From positions 986,854 through 1,050,853 of the forward strand of contig NZ_CP024768.1 of the NCBI RefSeq assembly GCF_011395035.1: a stretch of DNA of 64,000 bases. Direction: 5' to 3'. Made by a program: the position numbers and the translations under genes. The notes under the pieces were generated by a model. The model did no database searches. It was given only the letters and a program-made list of their open reading frames with translations, and had not been told where the DNA came from. Below are positions 44,273 through 52,483 of the stretch, one piece after another. How positions within the stretch are numbered: the first letter of the stretch is position 1; the number at the start of each line of letters is the position of its first letter. Origin of the DNA: Pantoea cypripedii (GTDB lineage Bacteria > Pseudomonadota > Gammaproteobacteria > Enterobacterales > Enterobacteriaceae).

Positions 44273-44626
44273 TTACAATTCATCGGCAGGAGAAGGGCGA
44301 GTATTGTCGATCACTTCAAACACCAGAGCACCGGGGGCGATATGAAACAGAACATCTTCCTGGCGTGTAAAGGTTTCATTTAAATCCTGACAGGGACTAA
44401 ATAAATTCCACATGAAATCGTAAAGCATTTTAAATCGATTATTAGGACCAGGACTAATGGATATAATGCGAAAACTCTCGGGAACTAATCGCGCATTTTG
44501 TGAATACCACTGCAAATCACCTGCAAGCGCTTCCGCTATTTTGAGAATATTCCCCTGAATTATTGCCTGCAACTTAGTGCAGTCATCCTCACCTTCAGCA
44601 ATATCACAATGAATAATGGCCTGCAT
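44273..44626 (-). CDS. Hypothetical protein upstream of tomB-hha
   Basis: I do not recognise this 117-residue protein. It begins MQAIIHCDIAEGEDDCTKLQ, has no signal peptide or membrane helix, is acidic, and contains three cysteines. The coding DNA is visibly more AT-rich than its neighbours, like tomB-hha beside it. It reads in the same direction as tomB, with a 146-bp gap, so it probably has its own transcript. In E. coli acrB follows tomB, so this gene is part of an insertion. It could be a third component linked to Hha/TomB or an unrelated acquired gene; nothing in the sequence decides. Confidence 0.65.
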   Translation of the reverse strand: MQAIIHCDIAEGEDDCTKLQAIIQGNILKIAEALAGDLQWYSQNARLVPESFRIISISPGPNNRFKMLYDFMWNLFSPCQDLNETFTRQEDVLFHIAPGALVFEVIDNTRPSPADEL

Positions 44627-44846
44627 CGTTAATCCGGTAAAAAAGATGATGTTTATATCATTGGGGTTTCATGCGGATATTGCAAGCACGGCTTAAGCAG
44701 AAATAGCTATTGTTGTGATGGATTCCAGCACCTGTTGAGGAAGAAAAGGATGACAGCCGCGCAGCGACCACTTCGATCGGTGGTGCTGGTTAACTTTTGA
44801 AACACTTTCCTGCGCGGCAGCACCCGGCATAATCTGATAGTGTATT

Positions 44847-44861
44847 TGTTATGTTATAACA
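44847..44861. promoter_or_regulatory. Zur box of the metal ABC transporter operon
   Basis: TGTTATGTTATAACA matches the perfect palindrome upstream of rpmE2 in this window at 13 of 15 positions and the general enterobacterial Zur consensus (TGTTATAATATAACA core). It lies just 16 bp before the first start codon of the operon, overlapping where the promoter must be, so zinc-loaded Zur would block transcription. Confidence 0.8.
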
Positions 44862-44876
44862 TTTTGGTTGTGTCGT

Positions 44877-44981
44877 ATGAATCACAGTGGATTACTTCTG
44901 TCACTGGCGGGACGCCTGCTGGTGGCCCTGCTACTGGTAGCCCTGCTGGGGCTGGCTATTGTCTGGGGTATGCAGAAATGA
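44877..44981 (+). CDS. Predicted 34-residue membrane microprotein, first ORF of the zinc ABC operon
   Basis: ATG at 44877 to TGA at 44981 encodes 34 residues: a short polar start (MNHSG), one hydrophobic span rich in Leu, Ala and Val (about residues 5-31) and a basic end (MQK). Its stop overlaps the ATPase start in an ATGA junction, the usual sign of translational coupling, and it directly follows the Zur box. The ribosome site is weak (GGTTG). It may be a small transporter-associated or regulatory membrane peptide; I know no named family for it. An upstream non-coding leader is the alternative. Confidence 0.55.
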   Translation: MNHSGLLLSLAGRLLVALLLVALLGLAIVWGMQK

Positions 44982-45634
44982 TGCGGTTTCACCATCTGCA
45001 GGCCGGTTATCAGGGACAAACGGTAACGCCGACCATTAACGGCGAGTTGCCCGCGGGCAGTATGACGGCGCTGATTGGCGCTAATGGCAGCGGCAAATCC
45101 ACATTGCTGAAGACTATCGCCGGTTTACTGACCCCGATTGCAGGCCGCTGTGATCTTGCGGTTTCGCGTAAAGAACTTGGCTGGTTGCCGCAACGTACCG
45201 AACTGGAGACGCGTTTTCCGATCACGGCTTATGAACTGGTGGCGATGGGATGCTGGCCGCGCTGTGGTTGGTTCGGTGCCATTAACCGCGCCTTACGCAA
45301 AGAAATTGATGCGGCGCTGGATGCGGTACAGATGCGTGATTTTGCTGATGCCCAGCCTGCCACGTTATCGGGTGGCCAGTTGCAGCGGGTGCTGTTTGCA
45401 CGCCTGATGCTGCAACGCAGCAAGCTGTGGCTGTTGGATGAACCCTTTAATGGTATCGACAGCCAGACGGTTACGTTACTGATGTCGATCCTCGAACAGC
45501 AGCAGCAAGCAGGCACCACCCTGCTGGTGGTATTACACGATCGCCCGCTGGTGGCGCGTTATTTTCAGGATGTGTTGTCTCTGGATGAACCCGAATCTGC
45601 CCATGCGCCGCTGTTGCGGAGGGTGGCATCGTGA
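44978..45634 (+). CDS. Metal (zinc/manganese) ABC transporter ATP-binding protein
   Basis: Cytosolic ATPase of a cluster-9 metal importer. Starting with the ATG ATG at 44978 gives 218 residues: Walker A GANGSGKST at about 34-42, Q-loop GWLPQRTELE, signature LSGGQLQR, Walker B LWLLDEP and the switch His in VVLHDRP. It overlaps the 34-residue ORF by 4 bases and the permease gene by 4 bases (GTGA). The Zur box upstream makes zinc the likely substrate. It is distinct from the standard znuC locus, whose gene order pairs divergent znuA and znuCB. Confidence 0.9.
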   Translation: MMRFHHLQAGYQGQTVTPTINGELPAGSMTALIGANGSGKSTLLKTIAGLLTPIAGRCDLAVSRKELGWLPQRTELETRFPITAYELVAMGCWPRCGWFGAINRALRKEIDAALDAVQMRDFADAQPATLSGGQLQRVLFARLMLQRSKLWLLDEPFNGIDSQTVTLLMSILEQQQQAGTTLLVVLHDRPLVARYFQDVLSLDEPESAHAPLLRRVAS

Positions 45635-46470
45635 CGTTACTGCAACCTTTTATTGAGTTCGGCTTTATGCGCCGTGCGCTGGTGGCCTGCGTTGCGCTGG
45701 CACTGAGCGCCACACCGCTGGGGGTTTTCCTCTCACTGCGTCGTATGAGCCTGATCGGTGATGCGCTTTCTCATGCGGTGCTGCCGGGGGCCGCTATCGG
45801 TTACCTCATTTCCGGTCTATCGCTGGTGGCGATGGGGATCGGCGGTTTGATCGCCGGTCTGGCGGTGGCATTACTTTCCGGTGCCGTCAGTCGCTACACC
45901 CCGCTGAAAGAAGATGCCAGCTTTGCCGGGTTCTATCTCGGCTCTCTGGCACTGGGCGTCACCCTGGTTTCCCTGCGGGGTTCCAGTGTCGATCTGCTTC
46001 ACGTGCTGTTTGGATCGCTGCTGGCGGTGGATAACGCCGCCATCATGCTGGTGGGAGGCATTGCCGCATTTACCTTGCTGATGCTGGCCATTATCTATCG
46101 TCCGCTGGTGATTGATGCCTTTGATCCCGATTTCCTGCGTGCGCAGGGCAAATGGAGTGCGCCGCTGGTACACGGCATTTTTCTTACCCTGGTGGTACTC
46201 AACCTGGTGGCGGGATTTCAGGTGCTGGGCACGCTGATGTCCGTGGGATTAATGATGCTGCCTGCCGCCAGCGCCCGTTTCTGGAGCCGTCATCTCGCCT
46301 GCATGCTGGCAGTCGCTATGTTGCTGGCGGTGGTTGCCGCGCTAATCGGCCTGATTTTGTCGTGGCATTACTCGCTGCCTGCCGGACCGGCAGTGGTGCT
46401 GAGTGCCGCTGGACTCTTTTTACTTTCAATTTTGACAGGACCATGTGGCGGTTTACTGCGCCGCCGATAA
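45631..46470 (+). CDS. Metal (zinc/manganese) ABC transporter permease
   Basis: ABC-3 family membrane subunit, 279 residues from a GTG at 45631 that overlaps the ATPase stop. About eight hydrophobic helices; family motifs MSLIGDALSHAVLPGAAIGYL and the later GFQVLGTLMSVGLMMLPAA are clear. Positioned between ATPase and binding-protein genes in one unit with gaps of -4 and +22 bp. Specificity between zinc and manganese is not readable from the permease; the Zur box argues for zinc. Confidence 0.9.
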   Translation: MTLLQPFIEFGFMRRALVACVALALSATPLGVFLSLRRMSLIGDALSHAVLPGAAIGYLISGLSLVAMGIGGLIAGLAVALLSGAVSRYTPLKEDASFAGFYLGSLALGVTLVSLRGSSVDLLHVLFGSLLAVDNAAIMLVGGIAAFTLLMLAIIYRPLVIDAFDPDFLRAQGKWSAPLVHGIFLTLVVLNLVAGFQVLGTLMSVGLMMLPAASARFWSRHLACMLAVAMLLAVVAALIGLILSWHYSLPAGPAVVLSAAGLFLLSILTGPCGGLLRRR

Positions 46471-46492
46471 CGAAACCAATAAGGGGATATGT

Positions 46493-47371
46493 ATGAAGAA
46501 GTTACCGATTAGCCTGGCGTTGGGTGCCATGTTGATCAGCCCACTGGCGCTGGCGAAAACAGTGGATGCGGTGGCAAGTTTTACCGTGCTGGCGGACATC
46601 GTTAAACAGGTTGGTGGCGAGCACGTCAACGTGAAATCGCTGGTGGGGCCGAATGGTGACCCACACACCTTCGAACCCACCCCGCAGGACAGCCAGGCAC
46701 TGGCGCAGGCGGATGTGGTATTTGTCAGCGGACTGGGACTGGAAGGTTGGATGGATCGTCTGGTTAGCGCCTCGGGTTATAAAGGCTCGCTGGTGGTGGC
46801 TTCACAAGGCATTAATACGCGTGAGATGGTGGATGACGGTAAAACCATCACCGATCCCCATGCGTGGAACAGCATGGCAAACGGCGTGATTTATGCCACC
46901 AACGTCATGAATGCCTTGATCAAAGCAGACCCGGAAGATGCGGCAGCGATTCGTAAGCAGGGAGAGAACTACATCCAGCAATTACAAAAACTGGATAGCT
47001 GGGCGAAGACGTCTTTTGCTGCCGTTCCGCAGAGCAAACGTAAGGTGCTGACCAGCCATGATGCGTTTGGTTATTTTGGTCAGCGCTATGGCGTGTCTTT
47101 CCTTGCGCCAGTGGGTTTCTCAACCGAAGCGGAAGCCAGTGCGAGTGATGTGGCATCGATCATCAAACAGCTCAAGACCGAGCATATCAATACCTACTTT
47201 ATGGAGAACCAGACAGACCCACGTCTGGTGAAACAGATTGCCAGCGCTACCGGCGCGAAACCGGGGGGCGAGCTGTATCCGGAAGCCCTGTCGGAAGCGA
47301 ATGGCCCGGCAGCCAGCTATGAAGCGGCGTTCAAACATAACGTCGATGTTATGCTGAAAAGTATGAAGTAA
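46493..47371 (+). CDS. Metal ABC transporter substrate-binding protein (zinc, cluster 9)
   Basis: Periplasmic metal receptor. The ATG at 46493 behind AAGGGGAT gives 292 residues with signal peptide MKKLPISLALGAMLISPLALA (cleavage before Lys22). Metal ligands by family position are His58 (GDPHTFEPTP), His123 (DPHAWN), His189 (SHDAFGYF) and an acidic residue near 264 (ELYPEALS). There is no His-rich loop of the ZnuA kind, so this is a second type of zinc receptor, nearer the MntC/SitA/AztC side. Last gene of the Zur-controlled unit; ends at a bidirectional terminator facing rpmJ2. Confidence 0.88.
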   Translation: MKKLPISLALGAMLISPLALAKTVDAVASFTVLADIVKQVGGEHVNVKSLVGPNGDPHTFEPTPQDSQALAQADVVFVSGLGLEGWMDRLVSASGYKGSLVVASQGINTREMVDDGKTITDPHAWNSMANGVIYATNVMNALIKADPEDAAAIRKQGENYIQQLQKLDSWAKTSFAAVPQSKRKVLTSHDAFGYFGQRYGVSFLAPVGFSTEAEASASDVASIIKQLKTEHINTYFMENQTDPRLVKQIASATGAKPGGELYPEALSEANGPAASYEAAFKHNVDVMLKSMK

Positions 47372-47376
47372 TAAAA

Positions 47377-47400
47377 AAGGCCGGGGATTAACCCGGCCAA
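47377..47400 (-). terminator. Bidirectional terminator between metal SBP gene and rpmJ2
   Basis: 7-bp stem GGCCGGG / CCCGGCC; on the minus strand it is followed by TTTTTTATT. It separates two convergent zinc-responsive units. Confidence 0.8.
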
Positions 47401-47415
47401 TTATCACGACACGTC

Positions 47416-47556
47416 CTAACGTTTCTTCTTCCTTCCCTGTACCGCTTTAAAGCGCGGATTGGTTTTGCAGATCACATAGATGCGACCTTTACGACGTACG
47501 ACTTTGCAATCTTTGTGACGAGTCTTGGCTGACCGTAATGAACTCAATACCTGCAT
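47416..47556 (-). CDS. rpmJ2: 50S ribosomal protein L36, zinc-free paralogue (YkgO type)
   Basis: Alternative L36 that replaces the zinc-ribbon L36 when zinc is scarce. The 46 residues from the ATG at 47556 (MQVLSSLRSAKTRHKD, ending NPRFKAVQGRKKKR) equal E. coli YkgO in length. Only two cysteines remain (residues 17 and 30); the CxxC pair and histidine of the zinc form are lost. Follows rpmE2 by 11 bp in one unit. Confidence 0.95.
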   Translation of the reverse strand: MQVLSSLRSAKTRHKDCKVVRRKGRIYVICKTNPRFKAVQGRKKKR

Positions 47557-47567
47557 TTTGTTCTCCG

Positions 47568-47828
47568 TTATCCCTTGCTGCGGCCAGTGAAACGGCCAAA
47601 GCGCTGATTGAAGCGCGCGACGTTGCCTTCTTTAGCAAAATCTTTTTGCTTACCGGTATAAAACACATGTGATTTCGAAGAGACATCCAGCGTAACGTAG
47701 GGCAGCACTTCACCTTCGAACTCGATGGTGCGTTCGGTTTTGATGGTGGAGCCGACTTTGAAATATTCGTTCGCCGTGGTGTCGTGGAACACCACCGGAC
47801 GGTAATGGGGATGGATATCAGGTTTCAT
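47568..47828 (-). CDS. rpmE2: 50S ribosomal protein L31 type B, zinc-free paralogue (YkgM type)
   Basis: Alternative L31 that displaces zinc-binding L31 from ribosomes during zinc starvation and so frees zinc. The 86 residues begin MKPDIHPHYRPVVFHD and lack the CxxC zinc motif, which defines the C-minus form. It is the first gene of rpmE2-rpmJ2, directly behind a perfect Zur palindrome, and converges with the metal ABC operon. Confidence 0.97.
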   Translation of the reverse strand: MKPDIHPHYRPVVFHDTTANEYFKVGSTIKTERTIEFEGEVLPYVTLDVSSKSHVFYTGKQKDFAKEGNVARFNQRFGRFTGRSKG

Positions 47829-47847
47829 GATTTCTCGCCTTGTGTAA

Positions 47848-47862
47848 TGTTATAATATAACA
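47848..47862. promoter_or_regulatory. Zur box of rpmE2-rpmJ2
   Basis: Perfect 15-bp palindrome TGTTATAATATAACA, the enterobacterial Zur core, 20 bp upstream of the rpmE2 start. The second copy at 44847-44861 controls the ABC transporter. Confidence 0.92.
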
Positions 47863-47942
47863 ATAGTATGAACCTGGTGACATCACATTGCAACCCTATG
47901 CGCAGCAGGGCTTTGTCGTAACGGGGTCAGGCGGGGGATATA

Positions 47943-47968
47943 AAAAAAGGCCGCATCAGCGGCCTTTT
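47943..47968 (-). terminator. Terminator of acrAB
   Basis: 10-bp stem AAAAGGCCGC / GCGGCCTTTT with a 4-base loop; on the minus strand it is followed by further T residues. 16 bp after the acrB stop. Confidence 0.9.
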
Positions 47969-47983
47969 GAAGAAGAGAAAATC

Positions 47984-50900
47984 TTAGTGGTTGACCGGAT
48001 GGCCCTGTTCCAGCTCGCTCTTATTCTTGCTGAAACGACGGCGCACCACGACGAAGAACACCGGTACGAAGAAGATCGCCAGCGCGGTAGCGGTGACCAT
48101 CCCGCCCATTACGCCAGTACCTACTGCGTTCTGTGCACCCGAACCGGCACCGGTACTGATTGCCAGTGGCAGTACGCCGAGGATGAAGGCCAGTGAGGTC
48201 ATCAGAATCGGACGCAGACGCATACGGGATGCCTCCAGCGTTGATTCCACCAACCCTTTACCTTCTTTCTCCATCAGGTCCTTGGCGAACTCAACGATCA
48301 GGATGGCGTTCTTCGCCGACAGGCCTATGGTGGTAAGCAGACCTACCACGAAGTAGACGTCGTTACTCAGACCGCGCAGGGTAGTGAACAGCAATGCGCC
48401 AACCACACCAAGCGGAACCACCAGCATAACGGAGAACGGAATCGACCAGCTTTCATACAACGCTGCCAGACACAGGAACACCACGATCAGCGAGATAGCG
48501 TAGAGTGCCGGAGCCTGGTTACCGGATAGACGTTCCTGGTAGGACATACCGGTCCAGTCGTAGCCAATACCGGCTGGCAGTTTTGACGCCAGCTGCTCCA
48601 TCAGGTTCATCGCATCACCCGAGCTTTTGCCCGGTGCTGCCTGGCCGAGGATTTCCATCGATGGCAGACCGTTGTAACGCTCCAGGCGCGGCGAACCATA
48701 TTGCCACTTCGCACTGGAGAAGGCCCCGAACGACACCATCTCACCGGCGCTGTTGCGCACATACCATTTGCTGACGTCATCCGGCAGCATACGGGCATTC
48801 GCCTGGCCCATCACGTACACCTTCTTCACACGACCACGGTCGATGAAGTCGTTGACGTAAGAACCGCCCCAGGCAGCACCCAGCGTGGTGTTGATGTCAG
48901 ACAGCGACACACCCAGCGCCGAGGCTTTTTCCTGATCGATAATCAGTTTGTACTGCGGCGTATCTTCCATACCGTTTGGACGCACACCCACCAGGGTATC
49001 CGGGTGCTGTGCCACCATGCCGAACAACTGGTTACGTGCTTCGGTCAGCTTCTCGTGCCCCAGGTTCCCCTGGTCAATCAGCTGGAAGTCAAAGCCGGTG
49101 GCGTTACCCAGTTCGATAATTGCGGGCAGGTTAAACGGGATGACCATCGCATCTTTGATCGCACCCAGCGCACGCATGGCACGGGCTGCAATTGCCGGCA
49201 CTTTCATGTCGGAACTGCCACGTTCATCCCAGGGTTTGAGGCTGACGAAGGCGATACCGGTGTTCTGTCCACGTCCGGCAAAGCCGAAGCCGTTAACGGT
49301 AAACACCGAATTCACGCTGTCTTTCTCTTTGGTCAGGAAGTAATCCGACACCTGATCCAGCACTTTCTGAGTACGTTCCTGCGTCGCACCGGCGGGCAAT
49401 TGCGCCTGAGCCAGCAGCAGACCCTGGTCCTCTTCCGGCAGGAACGAGGTAGGTAAGCGCAGGAACAGGTAGGCCATGCCAATCACGATAAGCAGGTAAA
49501 GCACCAGGTAACGGCCGGTGCTGCGCACGATATGACCGACGCTATCAACGTAATGATGGGTACTCTTATCAAACAGGCGGTTAAACCAGCCAAAGAAGCC
49601 GGTGGTTTTACCGTGGCTGCCTTTCTCCACCGGTTTCAGCATGGTGGAACACAGTGCAGGCGTCAGGATCAACGCCACCAGCACCGACAGCGCCATGGCC
49701 GAAACGATGGTAATGGAGAACTGGCGATAGATAACCCCGGTGGACCCACCGAAGAAGGCCATCGGAATAAATACCGCCGAGAGCACCAGCGCGATACCGA
49801 CCAGCGCGCCCTGAATCTGCTCCATCGAGCGTTTGGTGGCTTCCTTCGGCGGCAGACCTTCTTCTGCCATCACACGCTCAACGTTCTCCACCACCACGAT
49901 GGCGTCATCCACCAACAGGCCGATGGCGAGCACCATCCCGAACATGGTGAGCGTGTTTATCGAGTAGCCGCAGGCGGCAATGATCGCAAAGGTCCCCAGC
50001 AGCACCACCGGAACAGCAATGGTCGGGATCAGTGTGGCGCGGAAGTTCTGCAGGAACAGATACATCACCAGGAACACCAGCACGATCGCTTCGAACAGGG
50101 TTTTCACCACTTCGAAGATGGAGATTTTAACGAACGGCGTGGTGTCATACGGATACACCACTTTCATGCCCGCCGGGAAGAAGGGCTGCAGTTTTGCCAG
50201 CTCACTTTTAACCGCATCGGCGGTATCCAGGGCGTTCGCACCGGTTGCCAGCTTGATACCGATACCGGAGGCCGGTTTGCCGTTATAACGGGCAATGATG
50301 TCGTAGTTTTCACCACCCAACTCAATCCTCGCGACGTCACGCAGGCGTACCTGAGAACCATCGGTGTTCACTTTCAGCAGGATATTGCCAAACTCTTCGG
50401 TCGAGGTCAGACGGGTCTGCGCAATGATCGAGGCGTTCAACTGCTGGCCAGGAACCGGTGGCGTACCACCTAACTGACCCGCTGCAACCTGGGTGTTCTG
50501 CGTGCCAAGCGCGCTGATCACATCCACTGGCGTCAGCTGGAAGTTGTTGAGTTTGTGTGGGTCCAGCCAGATACGCATTGCATACTGCGCACCAAACACC
50601 TGAGTATCACCCACCCCTGGGGTACGACTGATCGGGTCTTTGATATTCGAGGCAACGTAGTCCGAGATATCGTTCTGCGTCATGTTCGGGTCGTCACTGA
50701 CGAAACCGGCCACCATCAGGAAGCTGCTGGAGGATTTTTTAACCTGAATCCCCTGTTGCTGGACTTCCTGCGGCAGCAGCGGCATGGCCAGCTGCAATTT
50801 GTTCTGCACCTGAACCTGTGCGATATCCGCATCCGTACCGGACTGGAAAGTAATGGTCAGGGTGAGGGTACCGGACGAGTCACTGTTCGAGGACATATAC

Positions 50901-51127
50901 ATCAGCCCGTCGATACCGTTCATATTTTGTTCGATGACCTGGGTCACCGAGTCCTGCAGCGTTTTCGCATCTGCACCCGGGTAGGTAGCCTGGATTTCAA
51001 CCGCCGGTGGAGCAACATTGGGATATTGCTCGATCGGCAGGCTGATAATCGATAGCGCACCCGCCAGCATGATGATGATGGCGATTACCCACGCAAAAAT
51101 GGGGCGATCGATAAAAAACTTAGCCAT
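47984..51127 (-). CDS. acrB: Multidrug efflux RND permease AcrB
   Basis: Trimeric inner-membrane proton/drug antiporter that with AcrA and TolC expels many antibiotics, dyes and bile salts. The 1047 residues (E. coli 1049) show the RND layout: two sets of six membrane helices and large periplasmic loops. The proton-relay aspartates are in GLLVDDAIVVVENVERVM (407-408 by E. coli numbering). N-terminus MAKFFIDRPIFAWVIAIIIM is typical. Begins 17 bp after acrA. Confidence 0.98.
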   Translation of the reverse strand: MAKFFIDRPIFAWVIAIIIMLAGALSIISLPIEQYPNVAPPAVEIQATYPGADAKTLQDSVTQVIEQNMNGIDGLMYMSSNSDSSGTLTLTITFQSGTDADIAQVQVQNKLQLAMPLLPQEVQQQGIQVKKSSSSFLMVAGFVSDDPNMTQNDISDYVASNIKDPISRTPGVGDTQVFGAQYAMRIWLDPHKLNNFQLTPVDVISALGTQNTQVAAGQLGGTPPVPGQQLNASIIAQTRLTSTEEFGNILLKVNTDGSQVRLRDVARIELGGENYDIIARYNGKPASGIGIKLATGANALDTADAVKSELAKLQPFFPAGMKVVYPYDTTPFVKISIFEVVKTLFEAIVLVFLVMYLFLQNFRATLIPTIAVPVVLLGTFAIIAACGYSINTLTMFGMVLAIGLLVDDAIVVVENVERVMAEEGLPPKEATKRSMEQIQGALVGIALVLSAVFIPMAFFGGSTGVIYRQFSITIVSAMALSVLVALILTPALCSTMLKPVEKGSHGKTTGFFGWFNRLFDKSTHHYVDSVGHIVRSTGRYLVLYLLIVIGMAYLFLRLPTSFLPEEDQGLLLAQAQLPAGATQERTQKVLDQVSDYFLTKEKDSVNSVFTVNGFGFAGRGQNTGIAFVSLKPWDERGSSDMKVPAIAARAMRALGAIKDAMVIPFNLPAIIELGNATGFDFQLIDQGNLGHEKLTEARNQLFGMVAQHPDTLVGVRPNGMEDTPQYKLIIDQEKASALGVSLSDINTTLGAAWGGSYVNDFIDRGRVKKVYVMGQANARMLPDDVSKWYVRNSAGEMVSFGAFSSAKWQYGSPRLERYNGLPSMEILGQAAPGKSSGDAMNLMEQLASKLPAGIGYDWTGMSYQERLSGNQAPALYAISLIVVFLCLAALYESWSIPFSVMLVVPLGVVGALLFTTLRGLSNDVYFVVGLLTTIGLSAKNAILIVEFAKDLMEKEGKGLVESTLEASRMRLRPILMTSLAFILGVLPLAISTGAGSGAQNAVGTGVMGGMVTATALAIFFVPVFFVVVRRRFSKNKSELEQGHPVNH

Positions 51128-51144
51128 GTATTAACGGCTCCTGT

Positions 51145-52341
51145 TTATGAAGACGATTTCTGAGACTGCGCCTGAGATTCGGGTGCTGCTTTGGTATCGT
51201 CTGACACTTCTTGTGGTGTTACCTGCGCACCCGGTTTAGCACGTTGCAGGCCGACGGTGATCACGCGATCGCCCGCTTTCAGCCCTTCGGTGACCAGCCA
51301 CTTATCGCCAATGGCCTGGCTGGCTGTCAGGTTACGCATTTCAACTTTATTGTCGGCACCGACCACCATGGCTGTGGCCTGACCGGTTGGTGTACGCGTT
51401 ACCGCTTGCTGTGGCACCAGCAGCGCTGACGGGTTGGTACCTTCATCCAGACGCGCACGGACAAACATGCCTGGCAGCAGGCGATGGTCCGGGTTCGGGA
51501 AGACAGCACGCAGGGTGATGGAGCCAGTGGTTTCATCCACCGTTACATCAGAGAATTCCAGAGTGCCGCTTTGCGCGTAGGTGCTGCCGTTTTGCATCAA
51601 CAGGGCGACATTGGCTTTACCATCGTTCTGTTTCAGCTGACCGGATTCCAGCTCCGCGCGCAAGCGCAGGAAATCTTCACTGGATTGAGTCACATCGACA
51701 TACATCGGATCGAGCTGCTGCACGGTGGCGAGTGCGGTGGTTTGCGCATTGGAAACCAATGCCCCTTCCGTTACGGAAGATTTACCAATACGACCGCTGA
51801 TAGGCGAGGTCACTTTGGTATAGGCAAGGTTAATACGCGCGCTTTCCACATTTGCCTGTGCGGCTTGTACGGCAGCGGCATTCTGTGCGGCGGTGGCGAC
51901 GGCGGTGTCATAATCCTGCTGGCTGATGTACTTAGTTCCCAGCAGCGGTTTGTAACGTTTTACCGTCAAATCGGCGATGCGGGCATTGGCTTGTGCCTCT
52001 GCCAGCGCACCTTTGGCGTTATCGTAGGCGGCCTGATACGTCGCCGGATCGATCTGGTACAGGGAAACCCCGGCCTTCACGTCGCTGCCTTCGACAAAAT
52101 TACGCTTCAGAATGATTCCCGAGACCTGAGGACGAACTTCCGCTACCCGGAAAGCTGAAGTGCGGCCTGGCAGTTCTGTAGAGATAGTCAGTGGCTCGTT
52201 TTTTAACGTCACAACACCCACTTCTGGGGGCTGCTGCTGGGCGGCTTGTTGGGATTTATTATCATCACATCCTGTTAACACAAAGCTGCCTGAAAGCATC
52301 AGGACGGCCGCCAGAGGGGCTAATCCTCTGTTTTTATTCAT
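51145..52341 (-). CDS. acrA: Multidrug efflux periplasmic adaptor AcrA
   Basis: Lipoprotein adaptor linking AcrB to TolC. The ATG at 52341 (MNKNRGLAPLAAVLMLSG) gives 398 residues (E. coli 397); nine further upstream codons run into the operator region and are not used. Lipobox LTGC with Cys25; then the barrel-sandwich/lipoyl halves (RPQVSGIILKRNFVEGSDVK, SPISGRIGKSSVTEG), the alpha-hairpin between them, and the C-terminal beta-barrel and membrane-proximal domains. First gene of acrAB, divergent from acrR. Confidence 0.98.
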   Translation of the reverse strand: MNKNRGLAPLAAVLMLSGSFVLTGCDDNKSQQAAQQQPPEVGVVTLKNEPLTISTELPGRTSAFRVAEVRPQVSGIILKRNFVEGSDVKAGVSLYQIDPATYQAAYDNAKGALAEAQANARIADLTVKRYKPLLGTKYISQQDYDTAVATAAQNAAAVQAAQANVESARINLAYTKVTSPISGRIGKSSVTEGALVSNAQTTALATVQQLDPMYVDVTQSSEDFLRLRAELESGQLKQNDGKANVALLMQNGSTYAQSGTLEFSDVTVDETTGSITLRAVFPNPDHRLLPGMFVRARLDEGTNPSALLVPQQAVTRTPTGQATAMVVGADNKVEMRNLTASQAIGDKWLVTEGLKAGDRVITVGLQRAKPGAQVTPQEVSDDTKAAPESQAQSQKSSS

Positions 52342-52430
52342 AAATAAACCTCGAATGTCCGATATCAAATGATCAATGGATCACAAACCGATAAACCCAT
52401 TGCTGCGTTAAAACACGGGTCGTGCTATGG

Positions 52431-52454
52431 TACATACATTCACAAATGTATGTA
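52431..52454. promoter_or_regulatory. AcrR operator between acrA and acrR
   Basis: A 24-bp palindrome with arms TACATACATT and AATGTATGTA around a 4-bp centre (CACA), the same sequence as the E. coli AcrR operator apart from the orientation of the centre. It is 30 bp before acrR and 90 bp before acrA, so AcrR can repress both. Confidence 0.92.
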
Positions 52455-52483
52455 AACTTGCCAGTTTGTAAAAAAAGTCCTCT

